A program made the translations under genes and the position numbers. A model generated the notes under the pieces. It ran no database searches. It saw only the letters and a list, made by a program, of their open reading frames with translations, and had not been told where the DNA came from. Shown piece after piece: positions 24,447 to 32,416 of a stretch of DNA of 32,416 nucleotides (within the stretch, counting starts at the first letter, position 1; each line of letters begins with the position of its first letter). Source of the stretch: Bacillota bacterium (GTDB lineage: Bacteria; Bacillota; Clostridia; Peptostreptococcales; Anaerovoracaceae); assembly GCA_017433375.1 (NCBI GenBank), contig JAFRHG010000008.1:1-32416 (forward strand), given 5' to 3'.

Positions 24447-25124
24447 TTATTTATTGACTCTCTGTATAAGTTCCGCGATATCGCTGACCATCTGGACCAT
24501 GGGCATGGTCTGGATCACGATCTTTCCCGGTCCGGTGACGACCGTGTTGAACAGGCCTTCACCGCCGAAGAGGATATTGGTCGCCCCCTTGATCATTACG
24601 ATGTCAATGCTGCAGGTTTCATCCATCATGACGAGGTAGCCGGTATCGAGAACCTTCTTCTGTCCCGGCGCCAGTGTATATTCGACGACTCCGCCGTCGA
24701 TCTCGAGGAGGGCGGTTCCCTGTCCGGAAAGTTTCTGCATGATGAAGCCTTCGCCGCCGAACAGTCCGCTGCCGATCTTCTTCTGGAAGAAGATGTCCAG
24801 ATCAACACCCTCATCAGCCGCCAGGAAGGCGCCCTTCTGGGCGACGATGCTCTTGCCGGGCTGGATCTCGACCGGGATGATCTGACCCGGTGTGCATGCC
24901 GAGAAGGTGATCTCTCCGTCCGCGTCTGCGACAAAACGGTTCAGGAACAGAGTCTCCTTGGACAGCGCACGTCCAACCAGTTTCCCGAGACCGCCGGACT
25001 TGGTCTCCATGCGGATGCTGGGATCCATCCATGACATCGCGCCGGCCTCGCACTTGATGGCCTCGCCGGCCTTCATCTTACAGACTGCTGCCGGGAAATT
25101 TCCGCCAATGATTTCATAATTCAT
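24447..25124 (-). CDS. AIM24/TIGR00266-family protein
   Basis: 225 residues, all-beta with many Gly turns. The pattern matches the AIM24 family (TIGR00266): MNYEIIGGNFPAA start, EAGAMSWMD, FFQKKIGSGLFGGEGFIMQKLSGQGTAL in the centre, LDTGYLVMMDET and a second FGGEGLF near the end. The two similar halves form the family's trimeric beta fold. The biochemical role of bacterial members is not established. AAGGAGG lies 7 bases before the ATG, and a near-consensus promoter drives it, so it is probably well expressed alone. Confidence 0.9.
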   Translation of the reverse strand: MNYEIIGGNFPAAVCKMKAGEAIKCEAGAMSWMDPSIRMETKSGGLGKLVGRALSKETLFLNRFVADADGEITFSACTPGQIIPVEIQPGKSIVAQKGAFLAADEGVDLDIFFQKKIGSGLFGGEGFIMQKLSGQGTALLEIDGGVVEYTLAPGQKKVLDTGYLVMMDETCSIDIVMIKGATNILFGGEGLFNTVVTGPGKIVIQTMPMVQMVSDIAELIQRVNK

Positions 25125-25179
25125 TCTTTTGCCTCCTTAATTCTTGAATTCTTGCTGAAATGTATGTCGTTACCTTAAT

Positions 25180-25208
25180 ATTCTATTCCCATATCTGTTG
25201 ACTGTCAA
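25180..25208 (-). promoter_or_regulatory. Promoter of the AIM24-family gene
   Basis: On the minus strand TTGACA (25208-25203), a 17-base spacer and TAGAAT (25185-25180), about 55 bases before the ATG. It lies just past the end of the giant secreted-protein gene. No hairpin with a T run separates the two, so readthrough is possible. Confidence 0.8.
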
Positions 25209-25235
25209 AGGCAACGCCTATCTGAAGCCAGCGGC

Positions 25236-28200
25236 CTACTTGACCTTTACCGTCTTCACCTTCCAGACCGACACGTGCTTGCCCTCGGGGGCGTACCGGA
25301 AGGTTCGGACGCGCACCTGGTACTTCGTCTTGGACTGCAGGCCTTTGAGTTTTACAGACTTCTTGGATTTCTTCACGGTCTTGGTCCCCGCGATCGTAGC
25401 GAATCCGTCTGTACTGTACTGGACCTCAATGCCCTGAATCTTTTTCTTGGTCTTCTTCTTGATCTTCTTCCATTTTACCGTCGCGGATTTCTTGCCGGCC
25501 TTCGGCTTCTTGACCTTTACCGCAGGCAGATCGACGATCTCGACCGGTCCCGCAGCGGCTGTCTCCAGCACGGGAATCGCCTCGACCCTTTCGAATCCGC
25601 ATGTCGTACATCTATAGGTCTTGACTCCCTGGGATGTCGCCGTCGCTTCTTTGGTCACCCGGCCGTTATCCCACGTATGATTGGCTATTATCACATGGGT
25701 CTTGTCATGGGCGCAGACTCTCTGGTGCTGGGTATAATTCAGCTTCGTCCACGAGCCGTAGCTGTGGCCGAGGGCATCGACATCCTCTAGAGTCTTCGTC
25801 TGTACGCTGAAGGCCCCGTTGGTGAATGCCTTAGAGGTATAGGTGGTCTTGCCCTTGGCCGTGCAGGTCGGCGGGGTCGTCACTTCCGACGTCACATCAG
25901 CCGTTTCGGTCTCATCTTCGTTGCAGCCCGCACGTCCGCACTCCCGCTTGGCCGTGACCTTGCTGTTGTCATCGCTCCAGGTATATGTCGTCTCGCCCCA
26001 GCTGTGGCCCTTGGCATTGACATCCTCCAGGGTCTTCGTCTGTGCGCTGAAGGCCTCGTTGGTGAATGCCTTGGAGGTGTAGGTGGTCTTGCCCTTCGCC
26101 GTGCAGGTGGGCTGAGTCGTCACTTCCGATGTCACGTCGACCGTTTCGGTCTCTTCTTCGCTGCAGCCCTGGCGTGCGCACTCCCGCTTGGCCGTGACCT
26201 TGCTGTTGTCATCGTTCCATGTGTATGTCGCCTCGCCCCAGCTGTGGCCCTTGGCATTGATATCCTCCAGGGTCTTCGTCTGAACTTCGAAGGCCCCGTT
26301 GGTGAATGCCTTGGAGGTGTAGGTGGTCTTGCCCTTGGCCGTGCAGGTGGGCTGGGTCGTCACTTCCGATGTCACATCCACTGTCTCGGTCTCTTCTTCA
26401 TCGCAGCCGTCGCGTCCGCATTTCCGTTTGGCCGTTACCTCGGTGTTATTATCATTCCAGGTGTATTCTGCCTCGCCCCACTCATGACCGAGGGGATTGA
26501 TTACCCAGATGTTCTCTTCGACCTCACTTGTGCCTTCTGCATCGGAGAAGTATTTCCCGCATCTACCGCAGCTCCAGTAGGCGCTGTTCCCGGCGCCTGT
26601 ACATGTGGCAGCTGATGCCGCATGGGCTGTCAGGTTATGACCCAGGGCATCGATGTTATCCACGGTCTTGGTCTGCACGGCAAATCCCGTGTTCGTAAAG
26701 GCCGCAGAGGTATAGGTGGTTTCACCCTTCACGGTGCAGGTCGGCGGGGTCGTCACCTCCGACGTCACGTCCACCGTCTCCGTCTCTTCTTCACTGCAGC
26801 CCTCACGTCCGCACTCCCGCTTAGCCGTGACCTTGCTGTTGTCGCCGTTCCAGGTATACGTTGCGCTGCCCCAGGCGTGGCCTGCGGGGGCGACATCCTC
26901 CAGGGTCTTCGTCTGTACGCTGAAGGCCGCGTTGGTAAACGCCGCGGAGGTATACGTTGTTTTACCCATGGCCGTACAGGTGGGAGGGGTCGTCACTGCG
27001 GATGTCGCATTGGCCGTCTCCGTTTCTTCTTCGCTGCAGCCATCACGTCCGCACGTCCGTCTGGCCGTCACCTGGCTGTTGTCCTCGTTCCAGGTGTACG
27101 TCGCGCTGCCCCACTCATGGCCGAGGGGATCGACGTTCTCCAGGGTCTTCGTCTGAGCGGCAAACGCCGTGTTTGTAAACGCCGCGGAGGTATAGGTGGT
27201 CTCACCCTTCGCGGTGCAGGTCGCCGCCTTGGTCACCTCGAAGGTCGCGTCAACGGTTTCGGTCTCTTCTTCATTGCAGCCTTCGCGTTTGCATGTATGT
27301 TTGGCCGTCACCTTGGTATTGTCATCGTTCCAGGTGTATTCCGCTTCGCCCCAGTCGTGACCCAGTGCCTCGATGTTTTCCACTACCTTGTTCTGCGTTT
27401 CGAACGCTTCATTTTCGAAGGTGGCGGTGTATTTCGTCTTGCCCTTGGCCGTACAGGTCGCCGGTGTGCCGACTGCACTGGTCGTGTCTGCGGTCTCCGT
27501 TTCAATATGCGCAGGATTATTGCCGCACTGCCTCAGGGCCGTCACCCTGCTGTTATCCCCGTTCCAGGTATAACTAATCTCGCCCCAGCTGTGGGCATTT
27601 TCATCAATGGGAATAACGGTATCTGACAGGGCGATTTCTGTTTCGCCGGCCTCATCCGAGAAGTATTTCTCACATCTGTCGCAGCTGTAGTACTTGCTGT
27701 TTCCTGCCGCGGAGCAGGTCGCATCCACCGCTGCGTGTTCGGTCATGTTATGGCCCAGCGCGTCGATCTTGGCCCCAATCTTCACATCCTGGCAGCGCGA
27801 ACATTTCTCGTTTGCTTTTTTACCCTCTTCGGTACAGGTGGGCGCTGCCGCTGTTCCTTCAAGCTCATGATAGTCATGACCCAGGGCTTCGATCGGCTCT
27901 GTCTTTGTCGCGCCGCATACCGTACAGGTGTACGTCGTCTCGCCTTCCTCTGTACAGGTGGGCTGTGTCGTCACCGCGCCTTCATTCCAGACATGGTTCT
28001 CTTTTTCGATATGTGACTCGTCTCTTGAGCACACTCTCTGATGCTGGTCATCATCCAGCTTTGTCCACGCTCCATAGTCATGTCCCAGAGCGGGAATGAC
28101 CTGGCTGTCTTTTTTCGCGTCACACTTGCTGCAGTGGATGGACTTGCTTCCGTCTGCATCACATGTGGCTTCCTGATCCACAGTGTAATCATCCATCCAG

Positions 28201-31200
28201 CTGTGGCCGGTGGGATCGAGGGCTCTGGTTTCTATCGTTTTACATACCGAACACTCGCGCTGCTCACTGCCGCTGCCTTCGCAGGTGCTCGGAGTTACTT
28301 CCGTCCACTCCCCGAAACTGTGTCCGGCAGCCGGGATCTCCGTAACAGTTTCCTCATTGATCGCGTCACATACGGAGCAGTGTTTGGACTTGCTGCCCGG
28401 CTCCGTACATGTCGGATCGGCATCGACCGTAAATACCTCTTCCCAGTCATGGCCTGTGACAGGGATTGCTTCCGTTCTTGTCTCTCCGCCGACCGAACAG
28501 GCGAATGTCCTCACCCCTTCCCCGGTGCAGGTGGGTACCGTCGTTACAACGCCGCCATCCCACACATGATCGACGTACTCGTAGGTATACTTAAATGTAG
28601 TGTCTTCTGTTATCGCGGTAGTCGTGTCGGGGATATTGTCCCAGGTGCCCGCTTTGTAGTGGGTGCCGGGGATTCCTCCCACCGCCGGGATCTGATCCTC
28701 GCTCAGCCTGAGTTCGGTGCCTGCCGGGCCGGTGAGGGTGACGGTCTTCTCTTCCGCGGTGTCATCGTTCCATTTGCCGTTCTCGACCTGGAAGGTTACG
28801 TTACAGCTGATATCAGTCGACACTTCCTCAAACAGATAGATGAGTTGCTCGTCTGCTGCTGAAGATTGACTCTTGATTCTGTATCGATTGTAGTTGGTTC
28901 CGGATTTGTAATACAAATAATATGTATTACCACCATCCCTATATGTAAGATACGATCCGTCATATGTCCACGTTATGCCGCTTGGCGGTGTCGATACGAA
29001 AGTCAGATAATTATCGCTTGTATGTTCAACATAACCAGCTGTGTTTCCGATATAGTTTACTGCTCCTCCTTCCCCGCCCATCGTAAACACCATCGATGTA
29101 TCATCGGTATAGATCGTATCTCCATCGATTGTCACTTCAGCGGCCGTGGTACTGCTGCTTGTAAGAACATGGGCTGTGCCGGAGTTTGCACTTGAAATGA
29201 TGTATTTCTTACCTGCTTTCAATTCGTTAGTAAGAACATACGCCTTCTCGCTGCCTTGTTCTTCATACGTATATGTATATGTAACATTGCCGGTAATCAC
29301 TGTGGAAGTGTCGAGCGTGGCGTTCCAGCTGCCTTCCTTGTAGCCGCTGTTGGGCTTGCTGCCCACAGCCGGTATCTGGTCCGCGCTCAGCGTGACAGAG
29401 CCTTCGGGGCCGGTCACCTGCACCGTCTTGTCGGTGCTGGTATTGTCATCCCACTTACCGTTCGCTACCTTGAAGGTAACGTCGTAACTGACATCAGGCA
29501 AAACCTCTTCGAACAGATACACTATGTGCGTTGAAGTCGTACTTGTCGATGAGGTGAAATTGTTGTTGGTGTAATACACATAGTATGTGCTGCTGCTTGA
29601 TTTATTTGACAATTTGTGAGTGCTGCCATCGTATGACCATGGCCTGCTGCCGCCGGCCGATGTGTTCAACGTCAGTGAGGAACTGCCTCTGAGATAACGG
29701 TTCCCGTTGTGGAGATTGTTTATCGTCGTTCCGCTTCCCTGTGCTTCAAATACGATGTTCTCATTATCCGTATAGATGGTATCTCCATCGATGGTTACCG
29801 TTGCCTTTGAAACAGTGCCGTTGCTGTTCATCAATGCATTGGCACTGCCCGAGTTGGTGTCCGTGATGATATAGTTCCTTCCTGGGGTCAATGTATTCGT
29901 CAGAACGTAGGCCTTCTCGTTGCCCCGTTCCTGATAGGTGTAGGTATAGGTGACATCACCGGTCAGCGTCGTGGTGGTGTCAGGTGTCACGTTCCAGCTG
30001 CCTGCCTTGTAGCCGCTGTCGGGTTTTCCGCCTACAGCCGGGATCTGGTCCGCGCTCAAGGTGACGGAGCCTTCGGGGCCGGTCACCTGCACCGTCTTGT
30101 CAGCGCTGGTATTGTCATCCCACTTCCCGTTTGCCACCTTGAAGGTAACGTTGTACGTGACGTCGGGCCTGGTTTCCTCGAAGAGATATACTGTATGGGT
30201 TGCCGTTGTTTTGGTGTCTGCTCCGAAGGCGTTGTTTTCGTAGAACACATAATAATGCGTGCCTGCTGTTTCGCCGTTCATCTTATAGTTTGTCAGCTTG
30301 TGGCTGCTGCTGTCATATTCCCAGGGCCTGGTGGTTCCGGCTACGTCAAGCAATTCCAGTCCGACGCTGTGCGCCTTGAGGTATCGGGTTCCGTTATGGA
30401 GATCGTCTACCGTCGTTCCGCTTCCCTGTGCCTTGAACACTATGTCTTCATTATCCGTGTAGATAGTATCTCCATCGATAGTGACTGCTTCCTTCGAAAC
30501 TGTCCCGTTGTTGTTCATCAGAGCGTAGGCATTCCCCGAGTTCGCGTTTACGATGAGATAGTTCTTTCCGGGAGTCAGGGTATTGGTAAGAACATAGGGA
30601 GTCCCGCTTGAAGTGCGCGGAGTGACGTTGACGACCACGCTTGCCGTGAACGTTCCACCCGATATGCTGTCAGCGATCTGGGCCGTGACGATTGCCTGTC
30701 CTTCGCCAACGCTGGTGACCTTGCCGCTGTTATCGACGGTTGCAACCGCAGTATTGCTGCTGATCCAGCCCACGGTATTTTCCGTGGCATCAGCCGGCGT
30801 TACTGTTGCGTGGAGCTGGAGCTTCTTGCCGGCTTCCACGCTGAGTCCGTCCTGGGCCGCTTCATCAGCCTCGTCAATCGTTATACCTGTCACGGCGACG
30901 GGATCCTGTTCGCTATAGGGGCCGCCGTTTTTGGTGACTGTGGTTCCGTCGGCTTTATGATAAGCAAGTGCTATCTGACCCTTGCTGTTAACCGTAGCAA
31001 CCAGTCCTTTGCCTTCTACCTTGGCACTGCCAGAGTCTTTTTCCGAGTCACACATAGCGCCGGCAGCAGCATAGAGGAACTGGACTACCTTCGTGTGACT
31101 GGAAGTGGAATCATACTGAAGGGAATAACCCTTTTGATAGATCGTGTCATAATGAGTGTCAGCGGGGCTGTTCATTGAATGATTGTGGCCCCAGATGAAA

Positions 31201-31952
31201 ACGATCTTCTTATCGTCTGAAGTATCGTTGGGAGTGCCGTTGGTAGCAGCATTGTTGAGCACATCGATGACATCGGATGCCCTGGTGATGGCTCTGCTGT
31301 TCGAGCTGGTATTCTGGGCAGTGTAGTGAAGGGGGAAATGGGTAATGATGAAGATCGGCTTGGTGTTATCGACTGCGGCCAGTTTGCTTTGCAGCGTAGT
31401 GACCTGATTTGCCGTGTAGGCATTGTTGACATAGCTATAGCTGGTGTCCGCTTCTCCTACTCCCATGCAGTAGATCCGGTAATTGTGATCGTTATCGGAG
31501 ACCGCCCAGTCGTTCTGTATATACTTTGCCGTGACATCATTCTTGTCAGGAGTGAAATTACTCGAATCGTCGTTGGGGTGGGCATACTCATGGTTGCCGG
31601 TGGTGTAATAGGCGGTTACTCCTTTACCATCGACAACGTCCATGGTGCTCTGGGTTTCTCTCCAGAACTTGTCGTCGGCCGAATTATACTGAGCCATATC
31701 TCCGCCGAAGGCCATGGCATCGATCTTGCCGTATTGGCTTTTAATGTTGTCGATCCACGTCCCAAGACGGGTCTTCCCCGTATTGTTGTTTTCGTTATTG
31801 TGCACATCGGAGGTGAAGGCCAGGACGCTGGTCTCTTCTCCGACTGCCGCATAAACTTCGCCCTGGGGCAGGAACCCGATCTGTGCGACCGCCAAAAGCA
31901 ACCCGAACAACACAACAATAACTCGCCTGTTCAGCTTAAAGAAACCAACCAT
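25236..31952 (-). CDS. Giant secreted metallophosphoesterase with tandem repeats
   Basis: 2,238 residues from ATG 31952 (GAGG 8 bases upstream; a GTG at 31976 is less likely). Signal peptide with cleavage near VYA/AVG (about 35). Calcineurin-like phosphoesterase domain (about 42-265) with all motifs: SDVHN (Asp49, His51), GGD (Asp85), GNHE (Asn120, His121), THFP (His205), GHNH (His256, His258). A Big_2-type Ig domain follows (about 350-445), then three modules of about 225 residues (YVLTN...Y-FEE plus VTFKVANGKWDD). Next come many GH-W...CxxC units, seven 80-residue repeats and a Lys-rich fibronectin III-like C-terminus. There is no LPXTG or other visible anchor. Probably an extracellular or wall-bound phosphoesterase whose repeats bind surfaces or glycans (inference). 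Confidence 0.9.
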   Translation of the reverse strand: MVGFFKLNRRVIVVLFGLLLAVAQIGFLPQGEVYAAVGEETSVLAFTSDVHNNENNNTGKTRLGTWIDNIKSQYGKIDAMAFGGDMAQYNSADDKFWRETQSTMDVVDGKGVTAYYTTGNHEYAHPNDDSSNFTPDKNDVTAKYIQNDWAVSDNDHNYRIYCMGVGEADTSYSYVNNAYTANQVTTLQSKLAAVDNTKPIFIITHFPLHYTAQNTSSNSRAITRASDVIDVLNNAATNGTPNDTSDDKKIVFIWGHNHSMNSPADTHYDTIYQKGYSLQYDSTSSHTKVVQFLYAAAGAMCDSEKDSGSAKVEGKGLVATVNSKGQIALAYHKADGTTVTKNGGPYSEQDPVAVTGITIDEADEAAQDGLSVEAGKKLQLHATVTPADATENTVGWISSNTAVATVDNSGKVTSVGEGQAIVTAQIADSISGGTFTASVVVNVTPRTSSGTPYVLTNTLTPGKNYLIVNANSGNAYALMNNNGTVSKEAVTIDGDTIYTDNEDIVFKAQGSGTTVDDLHNGTRYLKAHSVGLELLDVAGTTRPWEYDSSSHKLTNYKMNGETAGTHYYVFYENNAFGADTKTTATHTVYLFEETRPDVTYNVTFKVANGKWDDNTSADKTVQVTGPEGSVTLSADQIPAVGGKPDSGYKAGSWNVTPDTTTTLTGDVTYTYTYQERGNEKAYVLTNTLTPGRNYIITDTNSGSANALMNSNGTVSKATVTIDGDTIYTDNENIVFEAQGSGTTINNLHNGNRYLRGSSSLTLNTSAGGSRPWSYDGSTHKLSNKSSSSTYYVYYTNNNFTSSTSTTSTHIVYLFEEVLPDVSYDVTFKVANGKWDDNTSTDKTVQVTGPEGSVTLSADQIPAVGSKPNSGYKEGSWNATLDTSTVITGNVTYTYTYEEQGSEKAYVLTNELKAGKKYIISSANSGTAHVLTSSSTTAAEVTIDGDTIYTDDTSMVFTMGGEGGAVNYIGNTAGYVEHTSDNYLTFVSTPPSGITWTYDGSYLTYRDGGNTYYLYYKSGTNYNRYRIKSQSSAADEQLIYLFEEVSTDISCNVTFQVENGKWNDDTAEEKTVTLTGPAGTELRLSEDQIPAVGGIPGTHYKAGTWDNIPDTTTAITEDTTFKYTYEYVDHVWDGGVVTTVPTCTGEGVRTFACSVGGETRTEAIPVTGHDWEEVFTVDADPTCTEPGSKSKHCSVCDAINEETVTEIPAAGHSFGEWTEVTPSTCEGSGSEQRECSVCKTIETRALDPTGHSWMDDYTVDQEATCDADGSKSIHCSKCDAKKDSQVIPALGHDYGAWTKLDDDQHQRVCSRDESHIEKENHVWNEGAVTTQPTCTEEGETTYTCTVCGATKTEPIEALGHDYHELEGTAAAPTCTEEGKKANEKCSRCQDVKIGAKIDALGHNMTEHAAVDATCSAAGNSKYYSCDRCEKYFSDEAGETEIALSDTVIPIDENAHSWGEISYTWNGDNSRVTALRQCGNNPAHIETETADTTSAVGTPATCTAKGKTKYTATFENEAFETQNKVVENIEALGHDWGEAEYTWNDDNTKVTAKHTCKREGCNEEETETVDATFEVTKAATCTAKGETTYTSAAFTNTAFAAQTKTLENVDPLGHEWGSATYTWNEDNSQVTARRTCGRDGCSEEETETANATSAVTTPPTCTAMGKTTYTSAAFTNAAFSVQTKTLEDVAPAGHAWGSATYTWNGDNSKVTAKRECGREGCSEEETETVDVTSEVTTPPTCTVKGETTYTSAAFTNTGFAVQTKTVDNIDALGHNLTAHAASAATCTGAGNSAYWSCGRCGKYFSDAEGTSEVEENIWVINPLGHEWGEAEYTWNDNNTEVTAKRKCGRDGCDEEETETVDVTSEVTTQPTCTAKGKTTYTSKAFTNGAFEVQTKTLEDINAKGHSWGEATYTWNDDNSKVTAKRECARQGCSEEETETVDVTSEVTTQPTCTAKGKTTYTSKAFTNEAFSAQTKTLEDVNAKGHSWGETTYTWSDDNSKVTAKRECGRAGCNEDETETADVTSEVTTPPTCTAKGKTTYTSKAFTNGAFSVQTKTLEDVDALGHSYGSWTKLNYTQHQRVCAHDKTHVIIANHTWDNGRVTKEATATSQGVKTYRCTTCGFERVEAIPVLETAAAGPVEIVDLPAVKVKKPKAGKKSATVKWKKIKKKTKKKIQGIEVQYSTDGFATIAGTKTVKKSKKSVKLKGLQSKTKYQVRVRTFRYAPEGKHVSVWKVKTVKVK
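25770..27597 (-). repeat. Seven 240-base (80-residue) tandem coding repeats
   Basis: Seven units of 80 residues with the pattern GH-WG-A-YTWN-DNSKVTA...C...GC-EEETET...PTCTAKGKTTYTS...QTKTLED. Boundaries are near 26010, 26250, 26490, 26646, 26886, 27126 and 27366. A different 50-residue unit with CGRCGKYF interrupts them at about 26490-26645. Units 5-7 are most alike, pointing to recent duplication. Each unit keeps three Cys residues. Confidence 0.85.
28575..30603 (-). repeat. Three tandem modules of about 225 residues in the giant protein
   Basis: Modules begin near 30603, 29912 and 29242. Each starts YVLTN-L-GK-Y, contains DGDTIYTD, a Tyr/Ser-rich beta region ending in YLFEE, then VTFKVANGKWDD...GPEGSVTLSADQIPAVG and ends TYTYTY. 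The first two are closest and the third is more diverged. Confidence 0.8.
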
Positions 31953-32040
31953 TTTCTCAACCTCTATTCTTCCCACGTCAAAACCGACAGTTGCTGCAGT
32001 TCAGTTTCAGATGCTATACACCAGGGGGTCAATCGACATG

Positions 32041-32079
32041 GATTACGCCGGAAAAGCAACCCATGCTTCCGACGTAATC
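32041..32079 (-). promoter_or_regulatory. 13-bp hairpin in the long leader of the giant gene
   Basis: On the minus strand GATTACGTCGGAA pairs with TTCCGGCGTAATC (one G-T pair). It sits inside the roughly 140-base leader between the promoter and ATG 31952. There is no T run, and I could not match it to a known riboswitch. As DNA it is also a near-perfect inverted repeat and could be an operator. The rest of 31953-32040 shows no gene. Confidence 0.55.
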
Positions 32080-32100
32080 TGTACTGAATCGCTCGATTTA

Positions 32101-32109
32101 ATTATACCA
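32101..32109 (-). promoter_or_regulatory. Extended -10 promoter of the giant gene
   Basis: TGGTATAAT on the minus strand (32109-32101), a TGn-extended consensus -10 with no clear -35. Transcription would begin near 32094, leaving a leader of about 140 bases. Confidence 0.65.
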
Positions 32110-32124
32110 CAATTTTCAGAATTA

Positions 32125-32416
32125 TCACTTGTAGTATCCGCATATCTGGCCCGGGTCATCCTTTACCCTGTCCGCCGCGATGCTGGCGCAGACGAAGCGT
32201 TTCTCCACGTCCTTTTCCAGGCTGGCATTGGCGTAGACGCCGAAGCGCAAACTCACCTTACCGGCGGATTCCTCATCAGTCAACTACTCACCACCTGGGC
32301 TGAGGCCCTGAGGTGGGAGCTTGTGACTGGCCCGTGGTAAACGGCGTTTCCGCCTCCCACGTTTGGTACTGCCGAAGCAGCTGCCGTCACATCGGGGCCG
32401 GCTGACAGCGGCCCGG
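32125..32416 (-). pseudogene. Possible frameshifted 3' end of an unknown gene running off the window
   Basis: On the minus strand, one open frame enters at the window edge and reads NVGGGNAVYHGPVTSSH to ASAQVVSS before TGA (32285-32283). A -1 shift there continues as TDEESAGKVSLRFGVYANAS and on to ICGYYK, stopping at 32125. Both parts use codons normal for this genome, and one added T near 32283 would join them. Alternatively the second part alone is a 52-residue protein from TTG 32283. Family not recognised. The first part also contains several RNA-like hairpins, so it may not be coding. Confidence 0.35.
32277..32416 (-). other. Cluster of four GC-rich hairpins, possible structured RNA
   Basis: Four stem-loops follow one another: 32395-32414 (6 bp), 32369-32380 (CTGC-TTCG-GCAG), 32334-32360 (GTGG with CCAC outside GGCG-GAAA-CGCC), and 32277-32329 (CAGTCA with TGACTG around CCACCT-GGGC stems). 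Read on the minus strand, two loops are the stable UUCG and GAAA tetraloops; on the plus strand they are not. This favours a minus-strand RNA, but the same bases are an open reading frame. Confidence 0.25.

Noticed and set aside
25236-25530. Sortase or other cell-wall anchor at the C-terminus of the giant protein
   Set aside because: The protein ends in a Lys-rich fibronectin III-like domain; no LPXTG, hydrophobic tail, SLH or GW repeat is visible.
32011-32340. 109-residue plus-strand frame at the right end
   Set aside because: It runs antisense through the promoter and leader of the giant gene, has no ribosome site, and its sequence is unlike a real protein.

Overview
The window looks like the chromosome of a GC-rich, anaerobic Gram-positive bacterium of the Clostridia (Bacillota). 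Evidence: strong AAGGAGG-type ribosome binding sites, TTGACA/TATAAT-like promoters, a clostripain-family (C11) peptidase, Cys lipoproteins, a SpoIIE-type phosphatase, a LUD-domain protein, a lipoate ligase next to an acetate/butyrate-type CoA-transferase, and a giant secreted protein of a kind typical of gut or rumen Clostridia. No rRNA, tRNA, transposase, integrase or CRISPR array was found. Family names rest on motifs read by eye, not on searches.

Layout. Positions 1-2,300 hold the possible tail of an upstream gene, a bidirectional terminator and a two-gene lipoprotein operon on the minus strand. A secreted protein of unknown function follows at 2,483-3,259. From 7.5 down to 3.3 kb runs a minus-strand operon: four-helix membrane protein, His-rich predicted metalloprotein (DUF6765-like), DUF308/HdeD-like membrane protein, then a membrane-bound SpoIIE phosphatase. 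A membrane-anchored C11 peptidase diverges from it (7.7-10.4 kb). It converges on an HD-GYP protein, followed by a CPBP protease-CopA copper ATPase pair.

Positions 15.7-21.3 kb are metabolic: short homoserine dehydrogenase, LUD protein, Orn/Lys/Arg decarboxylase, lipoate-protein ligase and CoA-transferase. At 21.3-24.3 kb the three-gene membrane/metalloprotein cassette occurs a second time in the same order, followed by a broken MscS-like cytoplasmic domain instead of the phosphatase. An AIM24-family protein comes next. Then a 6.7-kb gene encodes a 2,238-residue secreted metallophosphoesterase with long tandem repeats. The right edge holds a long leader with a 13-bp hairpin and what may be a frameshifted gene running off the window.

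The best candidate for an undescribed system is the duplicated three-gene cassette (minus strand, 5,039-7,536 and 21,842-24,288). Two small membrane proteins flank a protein whose His/Asp residues match those of zinc-dependent phospholipase C/S1-P1-like enzymes. The copies share architecture and coupling (ATGA or TAATG junctions) but differ in what follows: a signalling phosphatase in one and an MscS-like domain in the other.
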